Shown: positions 1-9,197, numbered from the stretch's first letter. The stretch is DNA of 64,000 nt from Paenibacillus sp. TCA20 (GCF_000732325.1 NZ_BBIW01000006.1:248001-312000); one strand, 5' to 3'. The notes: generated by a model not told the origin, from the letters alone. Numbers and translations: made by a program.

Positions 1-1554
1 TTTGCTACGTTGGTAAATGGAGAGAGCATTATAAAAGTCATGGACGAGATGGGCTATGATGCCTTCGTTCCCGGCAATCATGAATTCAATTATGGCTGGG
101 AGCATCTCGTTACACTGACTGACAAGCTTAATTTCCCAACGATCAGTGCTAACGTAAGACTCAAAACCGATGGGACAAGCCTGTACGAGCCTTACATTAT
201 TAAAGAAGTAGATGGGGTTAAGATCGGTATCATTGGATTAACAACGCCAGAGACAGCTTATAAGACGAACCCTAAGAACGTAGATGAGATCGATTTTACC
301 GATCCTTCGGATGAAGCTCAAAAATATGTAGATGAAATCCGCGATGAAGTAGATGTTGTCGTTATGCTCGCCCATATCGGTCAAGATGATTCAGATATGG
401 ACAACACCTTTGACATTCTGGACGAAGTTGACGGCATTGATATCTATATCGACGGACACAGCCACACGGTGCTGGAGGACGGATTCGTTGCTGACAATGG
501 TACACTTGTTGCAAGCGCCGGCGAATATACGAATTATGTCGGTGTGGTTGATCTATGGGTGGATGAAGGCAAAGTCGTCTCCAAGAAAGCAACCTTGATT
601 GATGAGACCGAAGCTGCAGGCATCGCTCCTAACGAGAAAGTAGCTGCTCTTGTGGCTTCTGTTACAGAAGAACAAGCTCCAATTCTGGATGAAGTCGTTG
701 CTACGATCTCCACTGATCTGGAAGGTACACGCGAGAAGGTTCGTGCAGGCGAGACGAATCTGGGTGATCTGATCGCAGATGCACTTCGTGAAGTATCTGG
801 TGCTGACATTGCCCTTACCAATGGCGGTGGAATTCGTGCTTCGATTGAAAAGGGAGAGGTAACCAAAGGAGAGGTTATCACGGTTCTTCCATTTGGTAAT
901 CAGATCGTTACTTTGAATGTTAAAGGAGAAGACGTCATTGCTGCCCTAGAGAACGGGGTAAAAAGCTATCCTGAAGCGAGCGGCGGATTCCCGCAGATCT
1001 CCGGTTTCAGCTTTAAGATTGATCCAGCCAAGGAGCCAGGAAGCCGCGTGCATTCCGTAATGGTAGGCAACGAGCCTATCGACCCTGAAGCTACTTACAC
1101 ACTGGCAACGAATGATTTCACTGCTATCGGCGGTGACGAATATGAAATGTTTACCAAGTATGCTCAAGCCGGTATGTACGGTTCCCTGGACGAAGCATTG
1201 ATTACACATCTGCAGAAGCTGGGAAGTGCGGCTGTAACGACAGATGGACGTATCGCAGAAGCCGCAGCTCCTACAGTAACCACTCCTGTAGAAGAGACAC
1301 CGGCTCCAGAAGCACCAGTGGAAGAAGAACAACCAGATACAACGACCAAACCAACGAAACCAACGAAACCGACGAAACCAACAACACCTTCTGTCGAGAA
1401 ACCAAAGGTATATGTCGTTAAATCTGGTGATACACTCTACTCAATCTCGAAGAAACATGGCACAACCTGGCAAACGATTCAAAAGCTCAACAAGATTAAA
1501 AATGCTCACTGGATTTATCCAGGTCAAACTTTAAAATTACCTTCTGCTTCATAA
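1..1554 (+). CDS. Secreted 5'-nucleotidase / cyclic phosphodiesterase with C-terminal LysM (5' partial)
   Basis: The reading frame is open from base 1, so the N-terminus lies outside the window; 517 residues are visible. The metallophosphoesterase half carries the metal-binding GNHE motif near the start and GHSHT around residue 150. The 5'-nucleotidase C-terminal domain follows, with ETNLGDLIADALR and TNGGGIRASIEKG around residues 255-285. A Pro/Thr/Lys linker with four TKP repeats (about residues 445-460) leads to one LysM repeat starting YVVKSGDTLYSISKKHG. The family (UshA/YfkN type) hydrolyses extracellular nucleotides or 2',3'-cyclic nucleotides to nucleosides and phosphate, and the LysM would hold it on peptidoglycan. 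Family assignment is firm; exact substrate is not visible. No downstream partner gene lies on this strand. Confidence 0.93.
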   Translation, partial: FATLVNGESIIKVMDEMGYDAFVPGNHEFNYGWEHLVTLTDKLNFPTISANVRLKTDGTSLYEPYIIKEVDGVKIGIIGLTTPETAYKTNPKNVDEIDFTDPSDEAQKYVDEIRDEVDVVVMLAHIGQDDSDMDNTFDILDEVDGIDIYIDGHSHTVLEDGFVADNGTLVASAGEYTNYVGVVDLWVDEGKVVSKKATLIDETEAAGIAPNEKVAALVASVTEEQAPILDEVVATISTDLEGTREKVRAGETNLGDLIADALREVSGADIALTNGGGIRASIEKGEVTKGEVITVLPFGNQIVTLNVKGEDVIAALENGVKSYPEASGGFPQISGFSFKIDPAKEPGSRVHSVMVGNEPIDPEATYTLATNDFTAIGGDEYEMFTKYAQAGMYGSLDEALITHLQKLGSAAVTTDGRIAEAAAPTVTTPVEETPAPEAPVEEEQPDTTTKPTKPTKPTKPTTPSVEKPKVYVVKSGDTLYSISKKHGTTWQTIQKLNKIKNAHWIYPGQTLKLPSAS

Positions 1555-1693
1555 AAACACGCAATCTATAGATCAAAAGTCGTATGCTATGGGTTGGGCT
1601 TCTAAATAATTCTAAAAATATTCAAAAAACTATTAATATCCTTAACAAGAATCCGATATTATAGTTATATAGTAATTATTTAGGAGTGAATCG

Positions 1694-1743
1694 AGTGTGA
1701 CATATGTAATAATATACGTACCGAATAGGTACTAAGTCACACT
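1694..1743. repeat. Nested inverted repeat
   Basis: AGTGTGAC at 1694-1701 pairs with GTCACACT at 1736-1743 (8 bp). Inside, GTACC pairs with GGTAC. The 34-base interior is AT-rich and no U-run follows, so this is not a typical terminator. Function unknown. Confidence 0.5.
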
Positions 1744-1842
1744 AACCTATGAATGATCTTTATAGCAAACCCACGAGATAAGTAAGACGAAGAATATCAT
1801 ATGACGACATTAGATTTTCATCTAAGCTTGATGCCATTCAAG

Positions 1843-1874
1843 AAAAGTCCTGAACTCAAGGTTCAGGACTTTTC
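1843..1874. terminator. Bidirectional terminator between nucleotidase and proS
   Basis: AAAGTCCTGAAC, a 5-base loop and GTTCAGGACTTT make a 12-bp stem followed by TTCTCT on either strand. It sits between two convergent gene ends and can serve both. Confidence 0.75.
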
Positions 1875-1997
1875 TCTGTTTCTAGTAATTTAATGTCAGC
1901 TATCAGAAAATGATAGATTTCCCGTGGACCCGATTTAGGATATATGGCAGGGTCAAATCTTTTAGAATCGAATATATTATATTATCCAATTTGACTA

Positions 1998-3746
1998 TCA
2001 CAAATAGGGTATAAGATGCAGCTTCGCCAAATCAATAATTTCTGCTAGAGAACAGCTGGACGCAAGACTTCCTTCAAGCTTCGCTTCGGTATAGAGCTTG
2101 CATTCCACTCGCCCGTCGGCAGCCTCTCTTCCTACAATAATTCTTAGCGGTATCCCGAACAAATCAGCATCCTTGAATTTGACTCCCGGCCGTTCATGGC
2201 GATCATCGACCAGGATTTCGAGCCCCAGCTGAGACAAGGCTTTCTCCATCTCGTTAGCAAGCTCCATCTGAACCGAATCCTTGCTTGATACAGGAATAAT
2301 ATGCACATGATACGGGGCAATCGATGCAGGCCAGTGCATCATACCGTCCTCGGCATATTGCTCTGCCACAGCTCCCACTAAACGCGACACTCCAATTCCG
2401 TAGCATCCCATGATCGGTACCTGCGGCTGCCCTTGCTGATCGAGGACAGAAGCCCCCATTGCATCGCTATATTTTGTACCCAATTTGAATATATGCCCTA
2501 CTTCGATCCCTCGCTCGAAGGACAGCGCTGTACCGCATGAGGGACAAGTATCACCGCTGGCTGCATTTCTCACATCATGAACTTCATCCCAAGTGAAATC
2601 CAGTCCAGGCACGGACTGAACGTAATGATAGTCCTGCTCTCCAGCCCCAGTAACACTCGTCGTCATCTTCGTGACTGCGTGGTCAGCAATGACTGTCATC
2701 GAAAGATCATATGGACCCAGATATCCAACAGGCAGATTTAGCTCTCTGCTCATTTCTTCCGGCATGAGTTCAAGGGTGTGTGCTCCAAGCACCTTCTGCA
2801 GTTTAATCTCATTGACCTCATGATCGCCGCGAATAAGCACGGCTATAGGCCTGCCATCAGCCACATATAGCAAGGTCTTGATTACATCTTGAGCTGCCAT
2901 TTTTAAAAAATGTGTTAATTCGCTAATGGACTTCATACCCGGTGTGTGTACTTTCACCTTAGCTGTAGCTCTATGCTGCTCTTGGGCGGCATCGAGAGCT
3001 TTGCTATTATCCAGATTCAGAGCAATTCCATACCCCGCCTTCTCCAGATTAGCAGCATAGTCGCAGTGGGTACAGAAAACAATGGTATCTTCACCGATGT
3101 CCGCAAGTGCCATATACTCATGAGTCTCACCACTGCCTCCAATCGTTCCAGCATCGGCTTCGACCTGCTTGAATCTCAGACCCAGACGTGTGAATATGCG
3201 GGAGTAAGCCTCACCCATTGCTGTATATGTCGTATCCAAATCCTCATATGTCGATGAGAACGAGTATGCATCCTTCATCGTAAATTCACGGCCACGGAGC
3301 ACACCAAATCGTGGTCTTCGCTCATCCCGATATTTGGTACTGATTTGATACAGTGTAACGGGCAGCTGGCGGTAGCTCTGCACATTATCACGTACAAGCG
3401 ATGTAATGACTTCTTCGTGAGTAGGCCCCAGTGCAAAAGGGCGTTCATGCCGATCTTGCAATCTCATCAGCTCTGGTCCATAATCGTCTGATCTTCCGGA
3501 TTCGTCCCACAGCTCGAGTGGCTGCAACGAAGGCAGCAAGGTCTCTTGTGCACCAATACGGTCCATTTCTTCACGAATAATTCGCTCAATCTTAAGAAGC
3601 ACTCTTCTCCCCAGCGGTAAGAAGCTGTACACTCCAGAAGCCGTCTGACGAATCATTCCTGAGCGAAGCAGCAGTTTGTGACTGCTGATCTCCGCTTCTG
3701 CAGGCGCTTCTCTTAAGGTTGGGGCGAGCAGCTGACTTTGTTTCAT
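1998..3746 (-). CDS. proS: Prolyl-tRNA synthetase
   Basis: Class II synthetase that charges tRNA-Pro in the cytoplasm. At 582 residues it is the bacterial-type ProRS with an inserted YbaK-like editing domain (roughly residues 225-390), which hydrolyses mischarged Ala-tRNA-Pro. Visible marks are TASGVYSFLPLG near the N-terminus, the motif 2 segment RGREFTMKDAYSF, the FALGPTHEEVIT strand, the MGCYGIGVSRLVGA motif 3 helix and the C-terminal anticodon-binding domain. The frame is open 12 codons further upstream, but AAGGAGG lies 7-8 bases before the ATG at 3746 and the protein then begins MKQSQLLAPTLRE as in homologues. Expression is probably set by the T-box leader directly upstream. Confidence 0.97.
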   Translation of the reverse strand: MKQSQLLAPTLREAPAEAEISSHKLLLRSGMIRQTASGVYSFLPLGRRVLLKIERIIREEMDRIGAQETLLPSLQPLELWDESGRSDDYGPELMRLQDRHERPFALGPTHEEVITSLVRDNVQSYRQLPVTLYQISTKYRDERRPRFGVLRGREFTMKDAYSFSSTYEDLDTTYTAMGEAYSRIFTRLGLRFKQVEADAGTIGGSGETHEYMALADIGEDTIVFCTHCDYAANLEKAGYGIALNLDNSKALDAAQEQHRATAKVKVHTPGMKSISELTHFLKMAAQDVIKTLLYVADGRPIAVLIRGDHEVNEIKLQKVLGAHTLELMPEEMSRELNLPVGYLGPYDLSMTVIADHAVTKMTTSVTGAGEQDYHYVQSVPGLDFTWDEVHDVRNAASGDTCPSCGTALSFERGIEVGHIFKLGTKYSDAMGASVLDQQGQPQVPIMGCYGIGVSRLVGAVAEQYAEDGMMHWPASIAPYHVHIIPVSSKDSVQMELANEMEKALSQLGLEILVDDRHERPGVKFKDADLFGIPLRIIVGREAADGRVECKLYTEAKLEGSLASSCSLAEIIDLAKLHLIPYL

Positions 3747-3780
3747 ACCGATGTTCCTCCTTGTGTGTGTATTACAACGC

Positions 3781-3814
3781 AAAAAAAGACACTCTCGTCA
3801 GGGACGAAAGTGTC
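3781..3814 (-). terminator. T-box-associated intrinsic terminator
   Basis: GACACTTTCGTC and GACGAGAGTGTC form a perfect 12-bp stem with a 3-base loop, followed by seven T on the minus strand. It competes with the antiterminator containing the T-box core. Confidence 0.9.
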
Positions 3815-4060
3815 GTGGTACCACCCTAATTTTAATCTTGCTCGAAATCGTCCGGGCATGCCCTTTCTTCAAAGCGAGATCCTCTGCGCTGGCTTAACGT
3901 GCCGAGCTTCCGGCAGATGAATACAAACAAAATATCGTACCCATATGCAGCTCCAAGGTAGGAGTATAAGAAGCTTACCTGGAGATCTCTCAGCACTAAC
4001 GGATCTCTTCTCTGACAGGAGGCTATTAGCATATACCATGTCCTTGTTCATTGCTGTTCA
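3781..4060 (-). promoter_or_regulatory. T-box riboswitch leader of proS
   Basis: Read on the minus strand, the leader contains the T-box core AGGGTGGTACCACG (plus coordinates 3814-3827), which pairs with the uncharged tRNA acceptor end. It is followed at once by a 12-bp terminator stem (3788-3814) and a T7 run. Upstream lies a long Stem I region (about 3930-4040) with GAGATC-rich pairing. Proline codons CCU occur in the candidate specifier segment CCTACCTTGG (3954-3962), as expected for a tRNA-Pro sensor, but I cannot fix the exact specifier triplet by eye. Transcription would read through when tRNA-Pro is uncharged. Confidence 0.93.
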
Positions 4061-4234
4061 CATTTTACAGAGCAGAATAATAGATTTACTGATTATTGTC
4101 AATCCTTTTCCATATAACGTGCTGTAGTTCTATCATTCTAAACACAAAGTGGAAAGAAAATACGCTGACAGTCTTGCAGCTACCAGGTAATATAGTATAC
4201 AGGCCTCATCTCAAGCAGAAAGGAGTTATTGATC

Positions 4235-4909
4235 ATGTTAAATTATATTATTTATGACTTGGAATTTACCGTTAGTCGAAGCACACGCTACACATCCGAA
4301 ATTATTGATATCGGTGCAGTCAGGGTAGCTCCCGTAGGTGAAGACGGCACACTGGCTGTAATGGATACATTTCATACGTATGTAAGACCTTCTAATAAAT
4401 CGGTGCTCTCTGCGGACACCATCCAGTTTACAGGCATTACACAAAAGGATATCGACGCAGCTCCGCTGTTCCCTGAAGCAGTGAAGGAGCTCATTAACTG
4501 GCTTCCTGAATCCTACTTTCTATGTTCATGGGGTCCGGATGATAAGAGCAAATTCGTCTCCCACTGCCGCACGCACCAAATGAAGGTCAACTGGATTATG
4601 AATCATAATGATGTACAGAAGCAAATCTCCCGCATCCTGCGCAAAGAAGGCGGTCCACGTCAGCTTGGTCTTAGTCAGGCCCAAATGCTATGCGGCATCG
4701 AGTTCGACGGAACGCAGCACCGGGCACTGGATGACGCTCTGAATACAGCCAAAGTATTCATCCATCATTTCAACCAGCTCAAGCTGGAGCAGAATAATGC
4801 TGCCGAAGAGGAAGGAACCAAATCCAAGCTCGTATATTCCAGCGGAGATGAAGACAAGCACAATCCATTTGGAGATCTGGCAAAATTGCTGGGATCATCC
4901 GATTCGTGA
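4235..4909 (+). CDS. DEDDh 3'-5' exonuclease, KapD-like
   Basis: A 224-residue protein of the RNase T/DnaQ exonuclease fold. The first acidic motif is YDLEFT (Asp and Glu bind the metals), and the last is HRALDDALNTA, giving the DEDDh His and Asp. Bacillus KapD (about 205 residues), an inhibitor of the KinA route to sporulation, has this architecture; the last ~40 residues here are charged and probably disordered. AAGGAG at 4219-4224 sets the ATG at 4235; a TTG six bases earlier is less well spaced. It stands alone, convergent with the WYL regulator 11 bases downstream. The nuclease fold is certain; a sporulation role is inference. Confidence 0.85.
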   Translation: MLNYIIYDLEFTVSRSTRYTSEIIDIGAVRVAPVGEDGTLAVMDTFHTYVRPSNKSVLSADTIQFTGITQKDIDAAPLFPEAVKELINWLPESYFLCSWGPDDKSKFVSHCRTHQMKVNWIMNHNDVQKQISRILRKEGGPRQLGLSQAQMLCGIEFDGTQHRALDDALNTAKVFIHHFNQLKLEQNNAAEEEGTKSKLVYSSGDEDKHNPFGDLAKLLGSSDS

Positions 4910-4920
4910 TATTTATTATA

Positions 4921-5925
4921 TCAAGCCTCTATACTACCCTCATTCTCATACAGCGCCAGCCAAGTCTTGAGCCTCTCTCGCAATTCATTCCGATACTGCG
5001 GGGGCTCGAGAATTTCCGCATCTGATCCATATTGGACCAGCCAGTCCATGAACTCCTTGTGATCATTCAAGGTTATCTCAAGAAGCAGGCTTCCTCCTGG
5101 CTCCTCTATTAACACGGGTTGTACCAGCATCTCACTTCTTCTGACCCGATCTGCGGCATGCGGCTTAAATCGAACCCTGTATGTAGTGTGCTCGTTACCT
5201 TTATGTACAGACCATGTTTCTTTGAAAAACGATTGCAGCTCCGCTGTTTCGCGCCGGAATGTCTGTGTCATGATATCTACCTCTCTGATACAGCTCATCC
5301 GCAGTGCTTCAACACGATTTGTTTGATGGCAATGACCGATTACATAAAAATGATGCTCCTTCGGAAGCAGATAATAGGGATCTATTCTTAACCGGTCGCC
5401 AGATCCTCCATCGATATGTCCCTCTGTTCCTTTAGCTGGCGACGAGTACGTCACTTCCATCGTATTCTGAAAGACAGAAGCTTGAACGATGGACACGAGC
5501 ACCTTCTCATCCTGCTCATTGTCATAACCGGCTCCCAGCTTCATAACCGCTGCAAATTGCTCGGCCCATTCCACTCGTTCATTATTTTTCTTAAGGCTTG
5601 CAGCCATGACCTTCTCATAAGCACTTTCAAAAGCAGAGGGCAGGATCGGCTTAATCTGATCCATCTCCTCCGCTACTTTTGCAAAGGCTGCATCTTCTTC
5701 CTCTGTCCAGTTCAGCGGATAAAGTGCAAATCTGCTAATAAACTGATAGCCCCGGCCATGTCCCATATTTACAACCGGAATGTGCATTGCACTTAGGGCA
5801 TCCATATCTCTGTAGATGGTGCGCTCCGTCGTCTCACAGCGTTCAGCAAGCTCTCTGGCCAAGATACCAGGCTTCGCTTGTACCAAGGTAATAATGCGCA
5901 TTAATCGAATAAGTCGCTCTGTCAT
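4921..5925 (-). CDS. HTH/WYL-domain transcriptional regulator (YafY family)
   Basis: 334 residues. The N-terminal winged helix (about 1-60) has the typical ARELAERCETTERTIYRDM recognition segment. The WYL domain (about 145-225) contains IDPYYLLPKEHHFYVIGHCH, and a C-terminal WCX-type extension follows. WYL domains sense ligands, often nucleic-acid fragments, and control DNA-damage, defence or metabolic genes; the target here is unknown. AGGAGG seven bases upstream fixes the ATG. It is transcribed alone, and no neighbour is an obvious regulatory target. Confidence 0.88.
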   Translation of the reverse strand: MTERLIRLMRIITLVQAKPGILARELAERCETTERTIYRDMDALSAMHIPVVNMGHGRGYQFISRFALYPLNWTEEEDAAFAKVAEEMDQIKPILPSAFESAYEKVMAASLKKNNERVEWAEQFAAVMKLGAGYDNEQDEKVLVSIVQASVFQNTMEVTYSSPAKGTEGHIDGGSGDRLRIDPYYLLPKEHHFYVIGHCHQTNRVEALRMSCIREVDIMTQTFRRETAELQSFFKETWSVHKGNEHTTYRVRFKPHAADRVRRSEMLVQPVLIEEPGGSLLLEITLNDHKEFMDWLVQYGSDAEILEPPQYRNELRERLKTWLALYENEGSIEA

Positions 5926-6155
5926 GCGTATCCTCCTACAACGATAAACTTAACATTTTAAAATGAACTCATGTGCTATAGACCTATATTCATATAGTCC
6001 ATTCTATCTAGTGATATCCTTATCGTCATCCTTTAACATAGTGCTTTAGACTTATATCGGTTATTACCCTTTATTTCATTATGTATAACTTCATACGATA
6101 ATAAACGCTGCAGACAACGGATGATCTTTCTCTATATTGTTCGTGTTCGAATTCA

Positions 6156-6917
6156 TTATTTAGCTTGCTTCTCTATGAAATCTTCATCATCTTCTTCAAG
6201 ATAATAGGTACCGGATGATTCTCTGACTGTGTCGCTATGTTCATCATTTAATTTCTCATATGTCATTTGATAATATTCGCCTAACTGAATCAGAATCTGA
6301 GCTTCGCGGTAATATTCTAAATCTCCCGATCTAACAGCCATAATCAGCAGTTCATCGGTATGCCGCTTAATGATTTCGCAGCCTTCTTCTGTTCTTCCTC
6401 TTTCAAAAGCGCGAAGTGCCTGCTTCATGATTCCCGTCGTCTCGCTCAGCTTGACATGTTTTTGAACTCTCGGATCAGGCTGCTTGTTCATAAGTCCCAA
6501 GTGAGCTGAAATTTGCAGATAGATCTGCTCCCTGCGCAAGAGAACGCGCTGTTCCTGTTTCGATTTGAAGGCACTCCAGTAGGCGGAGCATACTGATTTT
6601 TTACCGGCAGACTGTGAAGATACTCCCAGCTCAAGCAGTAATGTTTTGGTTTTTCCTTTATAAGCGCTTCCCATTTGCAAGACCCAGCCTGCATCCGTTT
6701 CCTTCGCTCTTGCTCCGTGTACGGCTCTGATAATGACCCCGTCTTCCGGCTTAAGCAGCAGCTCTACATCACGATATAAGAGCTTGGGCGTGAGCTTGGA
6801 TTGTCTCTTGGCAGGAGGACCGCTGCGCCACTCCATCAGCAAATACAGTGAGTTTTCTCCAGAGACAGAAATTACTTCACGATTCCAGGTGCAAAATACG
6901 TCCAATATCGAACTCAT
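6156..6917 (-). CDS. Hypothetical protein, possibly related to C-terminal parts of VWA-domain proteins
   Basis: 253 residues with no signal peptide or membrane segment. The first ~110 residues look beta-rich (alternating LLLKPEDGVIIRAV and GKTKTLLLELGV strands). The second half is helical, with ALRAFERGRTEEGCEII and similar TPR-like helices, and the tail is acidic. This order recalls the region after the VWA domain in some bacterial VWA proteins, but no VWA domain is present, so I give no function. GGGAGGAG precedes two adjacent ATGs (6920 and 6917). The gene is flanked by spacers and has no operon partner. Confidence 0.6.
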   Translation of the reverse strand: MSSILDVFCTWNREVISVSGENSLYLLMEWRSGPPAKRQSKLTPKLLYRDVELLLKPEDGVIIRAVHGARAKETDAGWVLQMGSAYKGKTKTLLLELGVSSQSAGKKSVCSAYWSAFKSKQEQRVLLRREQIYLQISAHLGLMNKQPDPRVQKHVKLSETTGIMKQALRAFERGRTEEGCEIIKRHTDELLIMAVRSGDLEYYREAQILIQLGEYYQMTYEKLNDEHSDTVRESSGTYYLEEDDEDFIEKQAK

Positions 6918-7061
6918 CATTTCTCCTCCCCTGTAAGGCTTTTCTTAATACTAACAGTTCAAATCGACAACTGATTGTCACGGAACATATGTTCGGTACA
7001 AAATATTGCAAAAAAATGTGACTTTACGCGATTCGGCTTTGTAAATTCGACTCAAAACGAC

Positions 7062-7093
7062 AAAAAAACCACCAATCTCCAAGATCAGTGGTT
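7062..7093 (-). terminator. Terminator of the 51-residue gene
   Basis: On the minus strand AACCACTGATC, a short loop and GATTGGTGGTT pair and are followed by T7. It lies 27 bases after the stop codon of the small gene. Confidence 0.8.
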
Positions 7094-7119
7094 ATAATGA
7101 GTGAATTCATATGTGTCGT

Positions 7120-7275
7120 TTAGACGGCCAATACTTTATCTTCGGTATTCAATCGCTCGTGATCAATGGGAGCAAGTGTATAGCCGTCGAATACATATCC
7201 GCTTCCTACCGGTTTTCCATTTACTGTAATCATAATCGTCTTGTGTACTTCTTTTTCCATTTGATTGTTCATCAT
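7120..7275 (-). CDS. Small 51-residue hypothetical protein
   Basis: A short minus-strand gene with AAAAGGAGAAC ten bases before the start; two consecutive ATGs open it. The protein begins MMNNQMEKEVHKTIM and continues with a glycine-rich beta segment (VNGKPVGSGYVFDGYTLAPI). Its core recalls short beta-hairpin or stalk-type domains, but no function can be named. Support comes from the ribosome binding site and the terminator directly downstream. The larger plus-strand frame over the same DNA has no binding site and is its shadow. Confidence 0.65.
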   Translation of the reverse strand: MMNNQMEKEVHKTIMITVNGKPVGSGYVFDGYTLAPIDHERLNTEDKVLAV

Positions 7276-7574
7276 TGTTATCGTTCTCCTTTTATTATCC
7301 TTGCGTTCTCATTTGTTATATATGTTGTTTCGCTTCGTATCCTAATAGGGAATTATGAAATGGACGGTGATGAGCTCTAAGTTCGTGTCGTTCCTTCTTC
7401 TACTTACCCTCTTATCTACAAGATTAAACAAGAACATTACAAACTTTTCATTGGCAAACGATGGTGAAATATGAAACAATTAATAAGAAAATCTCGTATA
7501 AAATAACAGATTTCGCTAGACTCACAACGGGTAACAACCACTTGTATGTATTCTGAAAATAAGGTGGTGATTGG

Positions 7575-8015
7575 ATGAGAAATACAGGAATGAAGCTGTC
7601 ACTTCTCACCATGGTCCTATACAGTATCACACTATTCATATCTGACGCCCGAACACACGCGGGGTTTTGGGAGAATCTATATAACGGTTACGAGCAGTAC
7701 TCTAAGCTCCCTGAGGAAGTCAATCAATTGCAGCAAAGCTATGAGCAAACGATGAATGAGCTGAACAGTGCCAAGCAAAACATGGAGTCCTTCCAGGAGA
7801 GAAACGAAGACCTGATTCAGCAGAATGAGGAGCTCATGAAGCAGAATGCCAATCTGAATCAGCTTGTTTCACAGATGCAGCAGGCCGAGGCTGACCGTAA
7901 GGCTGCGCAGCAGAAGGTCATCAATACGGCAATTGTGGGTGTCCTGCTCATTATCGGGTATTTTGTGTTCATCCGAGTTATACGGTTCCGAATGCGCCGA
8001 GCTTCAAGACACTAG
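7575..8015 (+). CDS. Coiled-coil protein with signal peptide and C-terminal membrane anchor
   Basis: 146 residues starting 10 bases after AAGGTGGTGA. A hydrophobic N-terminal segment (about residues 8-24) ends near an AHA site typical of signal peptidase I. Residues ~40-110 form a Gln/Glu/Asn-rich coiled coil. A membrane helix (about 115-135, NTAIVGVLLIIGYFVFI) precedes a short basic tail. Topology suggests an extracytoplasmic coiled coil tethered to the membrane. It lies 63 bases upstream of the AIM24 gene on the same strand and may be co-transcribed. No family recognised. Confidence 0.75.
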   Translation: MRNTGMKLSLLTMVLYSITLFISDARTHAGFWENLYNGYEQYSKLPEEVNQLQQSYEQTMNELNSAKQNMESFQERNEDLIQQNEELMKQNANLNQLVSQMQQAEADRKAAQQKVINTAIVGVLLIIGYFVFIRVIRFRMRRASRH

Positions 8016-8078
8016 ATCCTGCCAGGATTATAGTGCACACAATGACAATCAATCGATTAGAGGAGATTATCTTGATCA

Positions 8079-8783
8079 ATGCAAATCTCACAAAGTATGG
8101 ATGCACCGGGTATGTCCGGACAAGCAGCAACCTTTTCACTGACGGAGCAGGACAAGATTCATATCCTCCACCCTCAGCAAATCGTTGCCTATCGGGGGCC
8201 GTCAAGCGGTCGGAACGATCGTTTGACAAATATCCAGGGCATGTACCGCAAAAGAAAGCTGATTCGCTCTGAAATGAGCGGGCCTTGCCAGTTTGTATGT
8301 GCCCTCCCTCCGGGTATTACGATGAAAAGAATCGACCTGGATGAGCACAGCGATCTGCTGTACGATTTTCGGCATTTACTATTTTATAGCGATGGAATTG
8401 AAATGCAGACCCGCATTCTCAAGCTGAAGAACATGCTCATCACCCGGGATGCGATCAAGATGAAATTTTCCGGAAAAGGTACGATCGGGATCCTGACCCA
8501 AGGACAGGTCTGTGAACAAGAGCTTCATCCAACCGCTCCATTATATGTGGATGCAGGCAGCATCATTGCCTATCCGGAGAATGCGAAGCTAGAGCTGACT
8601 GTGTACGGCAATCACCTTGCCAGTCAGCATATGAACTACCACTGGAAGATGACCGGTCACGGAACCGTTCTGTTCCAGGCGGGCCGGGAGAATCAGAAGC
8701 TGGAGAACGATATTAATGATGAAGGCTTCTTTAAGCGCTTGATGCGTGAAATGCTGCCCTTTGGCAATGTGTGGATCAAGTAA
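8079..8783 (+). CDS. AIM24 family protein
   Basis: 234 residues. The pattern HPQQIVAYRGPS, FSGKGTIGILTQG and LYVDAGSIIAYPENAKLELTV is typical of the AIM24 / tryptophan RNA-binding-attenuator-like beta-sandwich family. Members are soluble proteins of unclear role; mitochondrial Aim24 helps shape inner-membrane complexes. GAGGAG lies 16 bases before the ATG, slightly far, but a TGA stands two codons upstream so no earlier start is possible; a later in-frame ATG exists at codon 7. Probably follows the coiled-coil gene in one transcript. Confidence 0.85.
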   Translation: MQISQSMDAPGMSGQAATFSLTEQDKIHILHPQQIVAYRGPSSGRNDRLTNIQGMYRKRKLIRSEMSGPCQFVCALPPGITMKRIDLDEHSDLLYDFRHLLFYSDGIEMQTRILKLKNMLITRDAIKMKFSGKGTIGILTQGQVCEQELHPTAPLYVDAGSIIAYPENAKLELTVYGNHLASQHMNYHWKMTGHGTVLFQAGRENQKLENDINDEGFFKRLMREMLPFGNVWIK

Positions 8784-8906
8784 AATGTGGATAATGAAAA
8801 ATAGCTTCTAATGTTCGGTTTTTCTGATATAATACTTACTGGAACTTTTGTTATGATTAGCTTATATGACAACTGAAAATTGAAATCCATGGATGAGATC
8901 CATGGG

Positions 8907-8938
8907 AGAGGTTCGCGAACTCCCTCTATAAAAAACTA
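8907..8938 (+). promoter_or_regulatory. preQ1 class I riboswitch aptamer
   Basis: AGAGGTTC, a loop, CCTCT and the A-rich tail ATAAAAAACTA match the preQ1-I pseudoknot: the P1 stem AGAGG/CCTCT forms and the A-rich 3' strand folds back into the groove. The element lies upstream of queCDE, the classic position. preQ1 is the product of QueF and precursor of queuosine, so binding should reduce expression of the pathway. Confidence 0.93.
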
Positions 8939-8972
8939 TACAGATTGTCAAAGATGAACTTTAAATTTACTG

Positions 8973-9038
8973 TCTGGGCCTGTAACCTGACTGATTGCTG
9001 TAATACAGCTTGGTTAGAGTTACCCTGGATTGTTTTTT
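8973..9038 (+). terminator. Terminator downstream of the preQ1 aptamer
   Basis: TCTGGG pairs with CCTGGA (two G-U pairs) and GTAAC with GTTAC, enclosing a GCTGT/ACAGC mini-hairpin; TTG and T7 follow at 9031-9039. It is placed to serve as the riboswitch expression platform. Confidence 0.7.
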
Positions 9039-9077
9039 TCTTATGCCTGTCATCTTGAAACGTCAATCTATATATGA

Positions 9078-9108
9078 GCCCTGCCCGTAGAGCAGAGGCC
9101 TGTTTTTT
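9078..9108 (+). terminator. Second terminator-like hairpin before queC
   Basis: GCCCTGC and GCAGAGGC pair with one bulged A around a 7-base loop, followed by CTG and T6. It stands 40 bases after the first terminator and 90 bases before queC, making a tandem arrangement. Confidence 0.6.
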
Positions 9109-9197
9109 GTTGAACGAGTTAGGGAACCTCTCTTTTCTTCCTTTGAAGCGTACTGTATTTACGGCACGCAAATTCTAGAAGATGGAGAGGTTTTTTT

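Larger units (their letters stand above)
1555..1997. other. 443-bp intergenic region between convergent genes
   Basis: AT-rich spacer between the nucleotidase and proS 3' ends. It holds a nested hairpin (1694-1743) and a strong terminator hairpin (1843-1874). I see no ORF with a ribosome binding site. Confidence 0.6.

Noticed and set aside
7111..7380. Plus-strand frame of 89 codons
   Set aside because: Lies antisense to the 51-residue gene, which has a binding site and terminator; this frame has neither.
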